A DNA stretch of 64,000 nt from Halorientalis salina (GCF_005049285.1 NZ_SOSC01000002.1:372001-436000); one strand, 5' to 3'. Positions 24,894 to 35,039 are shown, counted from the first letter of the stretch. The notes: generated from the sequence alone by a model not told the origin. Numbers and translations: made by a program.

Positions 24894-27338
24894 ATGGAAC
24901 CGATCAAGCTCCTCTTCGTCCTGCTGGTCCTGCTGGGGAACACGGTCGGGATAGTCGTCACTGTCCCGCCGGCGGTCGTGCTCGCCGAGGTCGACGACGA
25001 GCGGCTCGATACCGTGACACCGGCCGATCTGACGAACGCCTCCGCGGAGTTGTTGACCGCTCTGAGCAACGGAAGGACGGACCAGACGCGAAACGGAACG
25101 GACGACGGGGCGGCTGCCGACGACGAGCCCACTGTCGTCGAGGGCGAACCCAAGATATCCGTGTTCGCGCCCAATCGGACGGTCGCACCCGGCGACCAGC
25201 GGGAGTTCGTCGTCCAGGTCGTCAACTCGGGCGACCTAGAGGAGACCGGCCCGAACGCTGATCCGGCGGACGAGGACCGCGTCACGACCGCTCGGAACGT
25301 CCAGGTGACGCTCGACGACGACAGTTCACCCGTGGAGGTCCGCAGTGGCACGGTCGGGCTGGGCGACCTCCCCAGCGGGCAGTCGGCGGAGGCGGGCTTC
25401 GCCATCGTCGTGCCGGCGGACGCCGACGCCGATAGCTACGACCTGCCGGTCGAAATCGAGTACGAGTACGTCCCCGAATCCGGCGACGAGGCCGTCGACC
25501 GGGAGTCAGAGACGGTCACCGAGGACGTGGAACTGGTCGTGACCGAGAACGCCCGGTTCGAGGTCGAGTCCGTCGACGCCGACGTCCAGGTCGGCGAGAC
25601 AGACGACGTCGAGGTCGACATCGAAAACGTCGGCGAGGAAGACCTCACCGACGCGACAGTGCGACTGACCTCACGGAACCGGAACCTGCGCGTCGACGGC
25701 TCGAACAGCACGGATCGATACGTCGGCGACTGGGACGCCGGCGAGGACGAAGAGATCGAGTTCCAGGCGACGGCGACCAACGAGTCGGTCCCGCAGGACT
25801 ACGCCGTCGAGGCGGTCGTCAGCTACACGGACGAGGACGGGACCCAGCGGCAGTCCCGGACGCTCGCGTTCGCGGTGACCCCCGACGACGAGCAGACCTT
25901 CGAACTCGACGACGTGGAGGGGCCGCTCCGGGTCGGCGAGGACGCGACCGTCACCGGCGAACTCGAAAACGACGGCCCGGAACCGGCGACCGACGCCGTC
26001 CTGCGGATTCGGTCGGGCGATGCGGACGTCGTGCCGCTGCGAGAGGAGTTCGTCCTCGGTGACCTCGACGACGGCGACGACGAGGGATTCGAGTTTCCCG
26101 TGCGCGTGCGAGAGGACGCCGAACCGGGGGCGCGACAGTTCGAGTTCGTCGTCCAGTACCGTGACGAGAACGGCGACGTACGGGCGAGCGAGTCGCTCCC
26201 GGCCGTGGTCGAGGTCGATGCGGAAGAGACGGACTTCGAACTCGTCACAGTGACCCAGACGCTCCAGGTCGGCGCGGACGGGACCCTCGCCCTCACGCTC
26301 GGCAACGACCGCGACGAGGATCTGACTGACGCCCGGGTGTCGATCCAGTCGCCGAACGCGGCCCTGACCGTCGGCGGCGGGGAGAACGCCTCCCGCTTCG
26401 TCGGCGAGTGGCCCGACGGCGAGAACCGGACGGTGCGGGTACCGGCCGAACTGGACGCTGACGCGACCGCGGACAGCTATCCGCTGGTCGCCACCGTGGG
26501 GTACACCGAGGAGGACGACGACACGAACCGCTCGGACCCGATCCGGTTCGGCGTCACGCCGGCCGGCGAGCAGCGATTCCGCGTCGAGAACGTGACCGGG
26601 ACTCTCAGCGTCGGCGAGGAGGGACTGGTCACAGGACAGTTGACGAACGCCGGTCCCCGGAACGTCACCGACGCCGTCCTGGTGCTGGCCAACGGTTCGC
26701 GAAACGTCGACCCCCGGGAAAACGAGTTCGCCGTCGGTCGGCTGGCCAGCGGCGCGTCGACCCGGTTCGCCTTCCCCGTCGACATCCGTGAGACGGCCGA
26801 GGCCGGGCCACGACAGCTCACCGTCCGCGTCGAGTGGCGCGACGCCGACGGGGACCGCCGCGAGAGCGACTCGCTCCCGGCGAACGTGCGAGTCGGGCCC
26901 GAGACCGACGCGTTCGCCGTCCGGGCGGCGAGCGCCACCGTCGCGGCCGGGTCGACCGAGACCGTCACGCTGGTCGTCAGAAACACCCGGAACGAGACGC
27001 TGCGAAACATCAATGCGAAGCTCTTCGCGACCGAGCCGTTGACCGCCGAGGACGACGGGGCCTTCGTCGACAGCCTCGAACCGAACGAGACGGTCCGTCT
27101 GCGGTTCGACGTGAGCGCGAGCGGCGGCGCGAACGCGAAGCGCTTCCCGCTCAAGGTGGACTTCCAGTACGACGAACCGGACGGCGAAACCAAGCTCTCC
27201 GACACCTACCAGGTCGGCGTGCGCGTGACCGAGTCCGAAGGCGGCCCATTCAGCGGGATGCTGTCGGTCTCCGCCGCGCTGGTCGGCGTCTTCCTCCCGG
27301 TAGTCGGCGGCTACCTCTGGCACCGCCGCCAGCAGTGA
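24894..27338 (+). CDS. Exported CARDB/COG1361-type repeat protein, partner of an RND transporter
   Basis: An 814-residue protein with an N-terminal signal sequence (residues 5-30) and a C-terminal membrane anchor (about 786-807) ending in basic HRRQQ. Between them lies a first beta-sandwich domain (about 85-215), then five related Ig/CARDB-like domains of about 112 residues. They alternate in two subtypes: A at 222 and 450, a divergent A at 674, B at 338 and 563. Each starts with a strand like VDADVQVGE or VEGPLRVGE and ends in the next. The anchor and order mean it is extracellular. The RND transporter gene begins one base after its stop, so the two probably form a complex. Confidence 0.88.
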   Translation: MEPIKLLFVLLVLLGNTVGIVVTVPPAVVLAEVDDERLDTVTPADLTNASAELLTALSNGRTDQTRNGTDDGAAADDEPTVVEGEPKISVFAPNRTVAPGDQREFVVQVVNSGDLEETGPNADPADEDRVTTARNVQVTLDDDSSPVEVRSGTVGLGDLPSGQSAEAGFAIVVPADADADSYDLPVEIEYEYVPESGDEAVDRESETVTEDVELVVTENARFEVESVDADVQVGETDDVEVDIENVGEEDLTDATVRLTSRNRNLRVDGSNSTDRYVGDWDAGEDEEIEFQATATNESVPQDYAVEAVVSYTDEDGTQRQSRTLAFAVTPDDEQTFELDDVEGPLRVGEDATVTGELENDGPEPATDAVLRIRSGDADVVPLREEFVLGDLDDGDDEGFEFPVRVREDAEPGARQFEFVVQYRDENGDVRASESLPAVVEVDAEETDFELVTVTQTLQVGADGTLALTLGNDRDEDLTDARVSIQSPNAALTVGGGENASRFVGEWPDGENRTVRVPAELDADATADSYPLVATVGYTEEDDDTNRSDPIRFGVTPAGEQRFRVENVTGTLSVGEEGLVTGQLTNAGPRNVTDAVLVLANGSRNVDPRENEFAVGRLASGASTRFAFPVDIRETAEAGPRQLTVRVEWRDADGDRRESDSLPANVRVGPETDAFAVRAASATVAAGSTETVTLVVRNTRNETLRNINAKLFATEPLTAEDDGAFVDSLEPNETVRLRFDVSASGGANAKRFPLKVDFQYDEPDGETKLSDTYQVGVRVTESEGGPFSGMLSVSAALVGVFLPVVGGYLWHRRQQ

Positions 27339-27339
27339 C

Positions 27340-29799
27340 ATGGACGTCGGTAGTAGCACGCTGGACCGGGTCGGCCGCTGGGTCGTCGAGCGCGCCGGCA
27401 CCGTCGTCGCGGCCTTCCTCGTCGCGACCGTGGTGTTCGGCCTCGGCCTCGGGGCCGTCACGACCGAAGCCGGCACAAGCCAGTTCACGGAGGCGACGCC
27501 CGCACAGCAGGCCTTCGAGTCCGTCAGCGAGACCTTCGAGCCGACCTTCGGGCCGACCAACGAGTCGACGCAACTCATCCAGCGCGACCGGAACGTCCTC
27601 GCGAAGTCCGAACTCGTGGCGATGCTCCGGGCCATCGACAGACTCGAAGGCGAGGCGTCGCTCCGCGTCGCCTCGACCGAGAGCGTCGCCGAAACCGTCG
27701 CCCGGACCATCGACCCCACCGCGACGACGACCGACGAGCAGCTCATTGTGCTGGAGAACGCGACGGACACCGAGATCGAGGCGGCTGTCCGGCGGGCGGC
27801 GGCCCGGGACCCGACGGTCCGGACGCGGCTGAGCGAGGACTTCAACCGGGAGTCAGCGACTGCGTCGGCGACCATCGCGGTGGTGACCCACGAACTGCCG
27901 ACGCGGACCGACGCGACGTCCGGTGCCAGTGGGAACGACCCGCTCGAACCCATTCAGGTGCGAGCCCAAAGCATCGTGGCACCCGTCGACGCGGACGTGC
28001 AGGTGTTCGGCTCGGGCCTCGTCGCCGCGGAGTTCGCGACCGTCGTCGGCGACTCCCTGCTGCTGGTGGTGCCTGCCGCCCTGGTGCTCATCCTGCTCTT
28101 TCTGATCGTCGCCTTCCGTGACCCGTTCGACCTGCTGCTGGCGGTGCTCTCGCTCGCGCTGACGCTCGTCTGGACGTTCGGGTTCATGGGCCTGGCCGGC
28201 ATCCCGTTCACGCAGATGCTCATCGCGGTGCCGCCGCTGGTCCTGGCGGTCGGCATCGACTTCGGCATCCACACGATCAACCGATACCGCGAGGAGCGCG
28301 TCACCGGGATGGCCATCGGTCGCGCGCTCGAACGAACATTCGAGCAGTTGCTCGTTGCCTTCGCCATCGTCACCGGCACCACGGTCGTCGGGTTCGGGGC
28401 GAACCTGTCGAGTGCGCTCGCCCCCATCCGGGATTTCGGCCTGGTCGCCGCCGTCAGCATCGTCTTCACGTTCCTGATTTTCGGCCTGTTCCTCCCCGCG
28501 CTAAAGGTCATGACCGACCGGTTCCGGGAGCGCCGGTCGCTCCCGCAGTTCGGGTCCGAACCGCTCGGCCGGGAGGGGTCCCGACTCGCCGGTCTGCTCA
28601 CCGCCGGCGTGACCATCGCACGGCGTCAGCCGGTGGCGTTCCTGCTGATCGTGGCGGTCGTCTCCGGCGGTGCGAGCGCCTACGCGACCGGCGTCGACAC
28701 CTCCTTTTCCGACGAGGACTTCCTGCCGCCGGCCCAGACGCCCGAGATTTACGATACCTTCCCGGAACCGTTCCGGCCCTCGACGTACACCGTCACGCGG
28801 ACCATCGATTTCCTGGAGGAAAACTTCGAGGCCGCCGCCGAGGACAGGGTGACCATCTACGTGGAAGGGCCGCTGGAGGAGGACTTCGCACTCGAATCCT
28901 TCCAGCGGGCACGGAGCGACCCCCCGGACACGTTCGTCGCCGACAACCGAACCGCTCGGACCGAGAGCATCGTGACCGTCATCGAGGGCCAGGCCGAGCG
29001 CTCCGATTCCTTCGCCGCCCTCGTGGCCCGAAACGACCTCGACGGGGACGGCATCCCGGAGCGTGACCTGGGAACCGTATACGACAGGCTGCTCACCTCG
29101 CCGGCCCGCGATCAGGCGCTGCGATACATCTCCGAGGACCGTCGCAGCGCACGCGTCGTCTACACGACCGAAAGCGACGCATCACAGTCGGCGGTCACCG
29201 CAGACGCCCGGCGGGTCGCCGACCGCTACCGGTTCGAGGCGACGGCCACCGGCGAGACCGTCGTCTTCCAGTCCGTCTCGGAGGTCATCTTCCGGTCGGC
29301 AATCCGGAGCCTGGTGGTGGCGCTCGTGTTGACCGCGCTCTTTTTGCTCACGGTATACAAGCTCCTGGTCGACTACGCGACGCTCGGGCTGGTCAACCTC
29401 GTCCCCATTCTCGTCACCGTCACGTTCATCGCCGGGTCGATGCGAGCACTCGGCGTCCCCTTCAACGCCCTGACGGCGACGATCCTCTCGATTACCATCG
29501 GGCTCGGCATCGACTACTCGGCACACGTCGTCCACCGGTTCGCCGACGAGTTCGACCCGGATGCGTCCGCGGACGTGTTCCCGGCCATCGAACGGACAGT
29601 CAGGGGGACTGGCGGCGCGCTGACCGGCAGCATGCTCACGACGACCAGCGGAATCGGCGTGCTGGTGCTGGCCTTCACCCCGATTCTCGGTCAGTTCGGG
29701 CTTATTACCGCCCTCAGCGTGTTCTACTCGTATCTGGCTGCCGTCGTCGTCACGCCCTCCGTGGTCGTCGTCTGGCATCGACTGGTCGTGACGGAGTAA
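27340..29799 (+). CDS. RND superfamily / MMPL-type transporter
   Basis: An 819-residue polytopic protein with duplicated architecture: one N-terminal helix, a roughly 190-residue external loop, five helices, then the whole pattern again. Each half has an RND signature in the proton-relay helix: AVGIDFGIHTINRY near residue 305 and GLGIDYSAHVVHRF near 725. It resembles MMPL/HpnN-type lipid or hydrophobic substrate transporters rather than tripartite drug pumps. It starts one base after the exported repeat protein stop; this gene pairing recurs in haloarchaea. Proton-driven export or membrane-lipid movement is likely; substrate unknown. Confidence 0.92.
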   Translation: MDVGSSTLDRVGRWVVERAGTVVAAFLVATVVFGLGLGAVTTEAGTSQFTEATPAQQAFESVSETFEPTFGPTNESTQLIQRDRNVLAKSELVAMLRAIDRLEGEASLRVASTESVAETVARTIDPTATTTDEQLIVLENATDTEIEAAVRRAAARDPTVRTRLSEDFNRESATASATIAVVTHELPTRTDATSGASGNDPLEPIQVRAQSIVAPVDADVQVFGSGLVAAEFATVVGDSLLLVVPAALVLILLFLIVAFRDPFDLLLAVLSLALTLVWTFGFMGLAGIPFTQMLIAVPPLVLAVGIDFGIHTINRYREERVTGMAIGRALERTFEQLLVAFAIVTGTTVVGFGANLSSALAPIRDFGLVAAVSIVFTFLIFGLFLPALKVMTDRFRERRSLPQFGSEPLGREGSRLAGLLTAGVTIARRQPVAFLLIVAVVSGGASAYATGVDTSFSDEDFLPPAQTPEIYDTFPEPFRPSTYTVTRTIDFLEENFEAAAEDRVTIYVEGPLEEDFALESFQRARSDPPDTFVADNRTARTESIVTVIEGQAERSDSFAALVARNDLDGDGIPERDLGTVYDRLLTSPARDQALRYISEDRRSARVVYTTESDASQSAVTADARRVADRYRFEATATGETVVFQSVSEVIFRSAIRSLVVALVLTALFLLTVYKLLVDYATLGLVNLVPILVTVTFIAGSMRALGVPFNALTATILSITIGLGIDYSAHVVHRFADEFDPDASADVFPAIERTVRGTGGALTGSMLTTTSGIGVLVLAFTPILGQFGLITALSVFYSYLAAVVVTPSVVVVWHRLVVTE

Positions 29800-29926
29800 C
29801 TCCCACGGGAGCCGACATTCGCAGGCGCGTTGGTCAAGTGTCTCGGTACCATTAGACATGGTATGTGCGCAGTGGTTCGGACAGGGCACGGACGGCCACT
29901 CACGTCGATCGGTCGCGTCGGCTGAG

Positions 29927-30946
29927 ATGGATCCGCTCGACCGCTTCGAACGGTTACGGGGCTGGTTCCCGATTCCAACGAGGCAACAGGGGTTCGCCCC
30001 GATCCGGTGGCTCCTCCTGGAGGGGAACCGATACGCCGTCACGTTGGCCCTGCTCTCGATCACGTTCGGGAACATCCTCCTTGTCGGGTCGATCTGGACG
30101 CTGGAAATGCAGCAGCTCCTGACCGAGACCGAAACCGTCCAGACGCTGCTGAACACGCTCCTGAGCGGCATCATCCTGCTCGTCTCGATCGTCGTCTCGA
30201 TCAACTCCATCGTCCTCTCGTACGACATCACCCACGTCGGCGAACAGGAGGAGCGCATCGAGAGTGCGCTGACGTTCCGGCGTGACGTCGGGCAGATGGC
30301 TGACATCGAGGGAGCGCCGACGAACCCGAGTGCGTTCCTGACCGTGATGGCCGAGGTCATCAGGCAGCGCGCTCGCGATCTCGAAGAAGTCGCGGAGGGA
30401 GCCGACGCGGAGTTCGCCAAGGAGATCCAAGACAAGGTCGAGGCGACAGCGACGACGGCCGAGCACCTGGAGGAATCACTGGAGAAAGTCGGCGGTGCCG
30501 AGTTCGGCGTCCTCTGGCTGGGACTGGAGATGGATTACGACACGCTGCTGGACCGCTCGCGGCTGATCGCGACGACGGACAGTGCCAGCCTCTCCGAGAA
30601 CGTCGACGAGCAGTTCGAGCAACTCCGGCAGGCCTTCGAGCTGTTCGCGACCGGGCGCGAGTACTTCAAGACGCTGTACTACAGCCGGGAGATCTCCCAG
30701 CTGTCCCGAACGCTGCTGTTCATCTCCCTGCCGGCCATCCTCGTCACCGCGACGACGATCCTCACCATCAGCGCACGGCTCCTGCCCGAGGTCTGGATGC
30801 TCGGCCTCCCGCCGCTTCTGACCTTCGTGGCCGCAACCTTCACCATCTCGCTGGCCCCGTTCATCGTTCTCACGGCGTACATGCTCCGGATCGCGACCGT
30901 CGCCCACCGGACCGCCGCCGCCGGCCCGTTCACCATCCGGTCCTGA
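29927..30946 (+). CDS. Conserved haloarchaeal four-helix membrane protein
   Basis: A 339-residue protein beginning MDPLDRFERLRGWFPIPTRQ. Two membrane helices lie near residues 36-60 and 75-105, a soluble helical domain of about 150 residues (rich in Glu, coiled-coil prone: VEATATTAEHLEESLEKV) follows, and two helices lie near 258-285 and 290-325. An upstream ATG at 29858 would add 23 residues that look non-conserved and lie too close to the TATA-like ACCATTAG, so 29927 is preferred. The layout resembles bestrophin-like or mechanosensor-like membrane proteins only loosely; function unknown. Confidence 0.78.
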   Translation: MDPLDRFERLRGWFPIPTRQQGFAPIRWLLLEGNRYAVTLALLSITFGNILLVGSIWTLEMQQLLTETETVQTLLNTLLSGIILLVSIVVSINSIVLSYDITHVGEQEERIESALTFRRDVGQMADIEGAPTNPSAFLTVMAEVIRQRARDLEEVAEGADAEFAKEIQDKVEATATTAEHLEESLEKVGGAEFGVLWLGLEMDYDTLLDRSRLIATTDSASLSENVDEQFEQLRQAFELFATGREYFKTLYYSREISQLSRTLLFISLPAILVTATTILTISARLLPEVWMLGLPPLLTFVAATFTISLAPFIVLTAYMLRIATVAHRTAAAGPFTIRS

Positions 30947-31228
30947 CGCCGACTCGCCACAACAGCGGCGGGACCCTCACCTCAAATCGAGCGGCTGATA
31001 GAAAGACGGGCTTACGCTGGAGTTCTGGAACAGATATCCGCCGACAGTAGATTGCGATCGCCTTTGGGGGAGCGCCCGGCCAGTGGCAAGCGACCCCGAG
31101 TGACGGGGATCGACGTCCACGGAACGGTAATCACGTAGTACCCGACACTGGCTGGTGCTTATTCGTTGAACCGTCGTCCGCGTTTAACAGTCCGTAGCAC
31201 CACTAGTTCGGTGCGGTGGAGGCAACTT

Positions 31229-31825
31229 ATGACAGAGGACAACGACCTGTTAGAGTCATTCATGGACGGATCGACGCGTCGGTCGGTACTGAAGACCGGA
31301 ACGCTCGCCACGGCAGGGCTTGCACTGGGCACCGGGACGGCCACAGCACAGGAAGACGACGGTGACGGCGGCGGACTGGGCGAGGAGTACGACAAGGCGT
31401 TGATGTTCGCCGACCAGTTCAATCCCAACTCCAAGTTCGTCATTTCGTCGCCCGTGCTCCAGTGGAACCCCAACGTTCAGGAGGTCCGCGAGGCGGCCTG
31501 GTCGGAGTACAACACCCGGATGATCCGGTATCTCAACACGGGCCAGCGCGCGACCTTCTTCCAGGCCGAGGCCGCCGAGGTCCCCGAGTTCGACCAGGAG
31601 GCGGGGTACGTCGTCGACGCCGAAGGGGACACGAGCGAACAGGGAACCCCTCAGCCCGAGGTGTTTGATATGCACCAGGAGTGGGCACCGTTCGGCGCGT
31701 CCCGACTGGTAACGGTGAACTTCACGCCCGTCGGTGAGGACGAGGAAGACGCCCTCCTCGAACAGGAGGACTGGTGGACCCAGGATGGCGGCGGGCAGAC
31801 GCCGACCGGGCAGACGCCGCAGTAA
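31229..31825 (+). CDS. Tat-exported hypothetical protein
   Basis: A 198-residue exported protein. The N-terminus has a twin-arginine signal (STRRSVLKTGTLATAGLALG) ending TATAQEDD, a typical signal peptidase I site near residue 43. The mature part is acidic with FNPNSKFVISSPVLQWNPNVQEV and a long helix near AWSEYNTRMIRYLNTG. The C-terminus ends in a Gly/Gln/Thr/Pro-rich repeat (GGGQTPTGQTPQ). There is no cysteine lipobox, so the protein is probably released or surface-bound. A GGAGG ribosome-binding sequence at 31218-31222 lies six bases before the ATG, unusual here where most starts look leaderless. Confidence 0.82.
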   Translation: MTEDNDLLESFMDGSTRRSVLKTGTLATAGLALGTGTATAQEDDGDGGGLGEEYDKALMFADQFNPNSKFVISSPVLQWNPNVQEVREAAWSEYNTRMIRYLNTGQRATFFQAEAAEVPEFDQEAGYVVDAEGDTSEQGTPQPEVFDMHQEWAPFGASRLVTVNFTPVGEDEEDALLEQEDWWTQDGGGQTPTGQTPQ

Positions 31826-31986
31826 CGGGCTCTCAGCCATCGTCGGGTCGACCGCATCACATTCTTTGGTGCCCGCTGCGGGCCGGAGAGTCGCGGTTCC
31901 GGTCGCTGGTATCATTCCGCAACGTTGCTGGTCCGCAGTCGGTCACTACCGCTTAGTGACTGGCGACCCTACTTCGTGCGTCTCCG

Positions 31987-32553
31987 ATGACACGCATCAT
32001 CGCGGAGCGCTCAGTGAACACCGCGCTGTCGTGGCTCCAGGTCGTCGTCCTCGGACTGGTAACCCTCGGGACGGCCGTCGTCGGGTCACCGCTCTGGACC
32101 GGCTTCACGCTCGTCAGTCTGGGGATCGTGCTCGCTCCCGCGATCGTGACACGGGACGCGTCGGTGATGCCGGCCTGGACCGTCGTCGCACTGCTGACCG
32201 TCCCGCTGGTCCTCCGGGCCCTTGGCCCCTTTCGGCCGGTGTTCGTCTACGTCGTCCTGGCGGCGCTGGCGCTCATCGTCGCCGTCGAGATCGACGCCTA
32301 CTCCTCGGCGGCGTTTACCCCCTGGTTCGCCGTCGTCTTCGTCGTCTTCACCACGATGGCCGTCGCCGGCCTCTGGGGCGTCGCACAGTTCGCCTCGGAC
32401 GCCTCCCTCGGCACCGAGTACCTCACGACGGGCGACGCGCTGATGTGGGACCTCGTCGTGGCGACGGCCGTCGGACTCGGTGCCGGCCTGGTTTTCGCCG
32501 GGACCGTGCTGGACCGGACGAACGACGAGTCCGAGACCGCAGCTACCGGGTGA
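31987..32553 (+). CDS. Conserved membrane protein, six-helix
   Basis: A 188-residue protein with about six hydrophobic segments (TALSWLQVVVLGLVTLG, LWTGFTLVSLGIVLAPAI, WTVVALLTVPLVL, FVYVVLAALALIVAVEI, then two more) and an acidic C-terminal tail. The gene ends six bases before the next membrane protein gene (33195 end), so the two are probably co-transcribed and may interact. No catalytic motif is visible; function unknown. Confidence 0.8.
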   Translation: MTRIIAERSVNTALSWLQVVVLGLVTLGTAVVGSPLWTGFTLVSLGIVLAPAIVTRDASVMPAWTVVALLTVPLVLRALGPFRPVFVYVVLAALALIVAVEIDAYSSAAFTPWFAVVFVVFTTMAVAGLWGVAQFASDASLGTEYLTTGDALMWDLVVATAVGLGAGLVFAGTVLDRTNDESETAATG

Positions 32554-32559
32554 TCTCGC

Positions 32560-33195
32560 GTGTTCGAGTCCCTCCGGACCGACAGTTCGCCCGTCCGGTG
32601 GTTCACACACGGCGTGCAGGCTCTGCTCGTCGGACTTGTCGCGTACTCGCTCGTCTCCTTTCAGTTCGGCGAACTCGTCAACATGGGGATTCCGCTGGCG
32701 CTCGCGTTCGTCCCCACCGGGCTGCGACTCGCCGGCTATCGGGTCAATCCGGTCGTCGGTCTCTGGATCGTCAGCGCCGCCCTGTTACACGTTCTGGGGA
32801 GTTTCGGACTCTACACGATGCTCCCCTGGTTCGACCAGCTCGCACACGCAGTGTCGGCGTCGCTGGTGGCCGGCGTCGGCTTCGCCGCCATCCAGTCGAT
32901 CGACCGGTACCATCCGGTCATCGAGATCCCGCCCCGACTCCGCTTCGTCTTCCTGTTCGTGTTCGCCACCGCCTTCGGCGTCCTCTGGGAGCTCTCGGAG
33001 TTCGCTATCGGCCTCCTCGCGAGCGTGCTCGGCGGCGAACCACTCCTCGCACAGTACGGACTCAGTGACGTGGTGTTGGACCTGCTGTTCAACTCGGTGG
33101 GTGCGCTCGTCGTTGCCGCACTCGGCACGGAGTACTTCGAGAACCTGACCCGGGTCTTCGGCCGGGAGTTCGACTTCGGAGCGGACGACCAGTAA
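32560..33195 (+). CDS. Membrane protein, DUF2238/YjdF-like
   Basis: A 211-residue GTG-start membrane protein. Helices are interspersed with FGLYTMLPWFDQLAHAVSA and VLWELSEFAIG, matching the DUF2238/YjdF family pattern with conserved Asp/His and Glu residues inside membrane segments. This suggests a metal- or proton-related function, though none is proven. The C-terminus is acidic and cytoplasmic. Six bases separate it from the upstream membrane protein gene, and it ends convergent with trpB. Confidence 0.83.
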   Translation: MFESLRTDSSPVRWFTHGVQALLVGLVAYSLVSFQFGELVNMGIPLALAFVPTGLRLAGYRVNPVVGLWIVSAALLHVLGSFGLYTMLPWFDQLAHAVSASLVAGVGFAAIQSIDRYHPVIEIPPRLRFVFLFVFATAFGVLWELSEFAIGLLASVLGGEPLLAQYGLSDVVLDLLFNSVGALVVAALGTEYFENLTRVFGREFDFGADDQ

Positions 33196-33200
33196 CCGGG

Positions 33201-34382
33201 TCAGTTCCCGAGGTCGAAGTGCTCGGCCGCGGTCTCCATGTCCTTGTCGCCCCGGCCCGAGAGGTTGACGACGATCGTCTCGTGGTCGGTCTCCTCGGCG
33301 ACCCGTTTTGCCATCGCGAGGCCGTGGGCCGTCTCCAGGGCGGGGATGATCCCCTCGGTCATCGAGAGCGTGCGGAACGCCTCCAGAGCCTCGTCGTCGG
33401 TGATCGCCCGGTACTCGGCCCGCCCGAGTTCGCGGAACATGGCGTGTTCGGGGCCGACGCCGGGGTAGTCAAGCCCCGCTGAGACCGAGTGAACGTCGGT
33501 GTCGTCGTCGATGACCCGGGTCTTCATGCCGTGGATGACGTCCTCTTTGCCGTCGTCCAGTGGCGCGGCGTGACGGCTGGATCCGGAGCCGTCGCCCCCG
33601 CCTTCGCCGCCGTAGAAGGCCACGTCGTCGTCCCGGAACGCGTGGAAGAGGCCAATGGCGTTCGAGCCGCCGCCGACGCAGGCCACGCAGGCGTCGGGCA
33701 GGCCGCCGAGCTGCTCGATGGCCTGTTCGCGGGCCTCCTCGCCGATGACCGACTGGAACTCACGGACCATCCGCGGGAACGGGTCCGGCCCCACGACCGA
33801 CCCGACCATGTAGTGGGTGTCCTCGACGTTCTCCATGAAGTCCTCCAGAGCCACGTCGACGGCGTCGGCGAGGCCGGCACCGCCCTGCGTGACGGGGTTG
33901 ACGTCCGCACCCATCAGGCGCATGCGGAAGACGTTCATCCGCTGGCGCTCGACGTCTTTTTTCCCCATGTACACCTCGGTGTCGAGGTCGAACAGCGCGC
34001 CGACCATCGCCGTCGCGGTGCCGTGTTGCCCCGCGCCGGTCTCGGCGATGAGTCGCTCCTTCCCGGCCTTCTTCGCGAGCAGCGCCTGTCCGACGGCGTT
34101 GTTGATCTTGTGTGCGCCGCCGTGGAGCAGGTCCTCGCGCTTGAGGTAGATCTCCGCGCCGTACTCGGCCGAGAGTCGCTCGGCGTGGTACAGCGGCGTC
34201 GGCCGACCGGCGTACTGCGAGAGGATGGCCCGGAAGTCCTCGCGGAACTCCTCGGTCGTGGCGATCTCCTCGAAGGCAGCGGCGAGTCGTTCCAGCGGTT
34301 CGTGCATCGGTTCGGGAACGTGTCGACCGCCGAACCCGCCGAACTCGCCGTCCTCGTCGACTCGCTCTCCGTCCTTGCTCAT
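33201..34382 (-). CDS. trpB: Tryptophan synthase beta-chain-like PLP enzyme
   Basis: A 393-residue fold type II PLP enzyme. The PLP lysine lies in [25 protein letters not shown] contains the catalytic Glu and the indole tunnel. The phosphate loop is [10 protein letters not shown], and the COMM-domain residues [16 protein letters not shown] are intact. The start at 34382 follows from the protein's N-terminal [11 protein letters not shown] block; a longer frame upstream is not conserved-looking. TrpA and TrpC are not adjacent, unlike the usual archaeal trpCBA order, so this may be a second, orphan beta chain. It condenses indole and serine. Confidence 0.92.
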   Translation of the reverse strand: MSKDGERVDEDGEFGGFGGRHVPEPMHEPLERLAAAFEEIATTEEFREDFRAILSQYAGRPTPLYHAERLSAEYGAEIYLKREDLLHGGAHKINNAVGQALLAKKAGKERLIAETGAGQHGTATAMVGALFDLDTEVYMGKKDVERQRMNVFRMRLMGADVNPVTQGGAGLADAVDVALEDFMENVEDTHYMVGSVVGPDPFPRMVREFQSVIGEEAREQAIEQLGGLPDACVACVGGGSNAIGLFHAFRDDDVAFYGGEGGGDGSGSSRHAAPLDDGKEDVIHGMKTRVIDDDTDVHSVSAGLDYPGVGPEHAMFRELGRAEYRAITDDEALEAFRTLSMTEGIIPALETAHGLAMAKRVAEETDHETIVVNLSGRGDKDMETAAEHFDLGN

Positions 34383-34508
34383 GGTGGCGTGTGTCTCTAC
34401 AACCCTACAAATGTGTATCGAATCGACCGGTGTCGCCCCGCGACGGACCCCTGCGGCGTGACTGGGGCCTGCACAACGCTTACGGTGGTGACTCCCTGAG
34501 TAGGCCTC

Positions 34509-35039
34509 GTGGATTCCGTCGAGGTCAGTACCGTCGTCTACCTGCCACCGGAAGAGATCTACGAGTTCCTGCTGGATTTCCCGCGGTACGCGAACTACTC
34601 GAAACACCTCCAGGAGGTCCGTAGCGACGGCGACGGTCGCCCGGGAACGAACTACTACATCACGTTCGCCTGGTGGAAACTGTCCTACACCGCCCACTCG
34701 GAGGTGACCGGCGTCGATCCGCCCGAAAAGATCGACTGGCGCATCACCAAGGACATCGACGCGGCGGGGTACTGGGGGATCGACCCGATCCCGGAGGAAG
34801 CACCGCCAGGAGAAGCCGCGGCGTGTCGCGTCCGATTGTCGATCCAGTTCCACCCCGACTCGGCGGATTCGAACACGCTCGACCTGCCGCGATTCGTCTC
34901 GCTGGACTGGGTCATCGAGAAGGTGAAACCGAAGATCCGCGAGGAAGCCGAACGCGTCGTCGAACGCATCGTCGCCGACCTCGAAGGCAGCCGCCGTCCG
35001 GTCGAGCTAGAGATCCATTCCGCGCCCGATTCGGTGTAA
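34509..35039 (+). CDS. SRPBCC (START/polyketide-cyclase-like) domain protein
   Basis: A 176-residue single-domain protein starting at GTG. The N-terminus [31 protein letters not shown] is the typical SRPBCC strand-helix-helix opening. The middle strands ([19 protein letters not shown]) and the long C-terminal helix ([21 protein letters not shown]) complete the helix-grip fold. Such proteins bind hydrophobic ligands or act in coenzyme Q-like lipid handling. The ligand is unknown. It is divergent from trpB. Confidence 0.86.
   Translation: MDSVEVSTVVYLPPEEIYEFLLDFPRYANYSKHLQEVRSDGDGRPGTNYYITFAWWKLSYTAHSEVTGVDPPEKIDWRITKDIDAAGYWGIDPIPEEAPPGEAAACRVRLSIQFHPDSADSNTLDLPRFVSLDWVIEKVKPKIREEAERVVERIVADLEGSRRPVELEIHSAPDSV

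Noticed and set aside
25671-27953. A 760-codon minus-strand frame opposite the exported repeat protein
   Set aside because: The opposite strand encodes a clear signal peptide, five repeat domains and an anchor; this frame is its shadow.
29858-29926. N-terminal 23-codon extension of the four-helix membrane protein
   Set aside because: The residues (Trp/Gln/Gly/Arg mixture) look unlike the conserved start MDPLDRFERL, and the only TATA-like sequence is immediately in front of the earlier ATG, too close to serve it.
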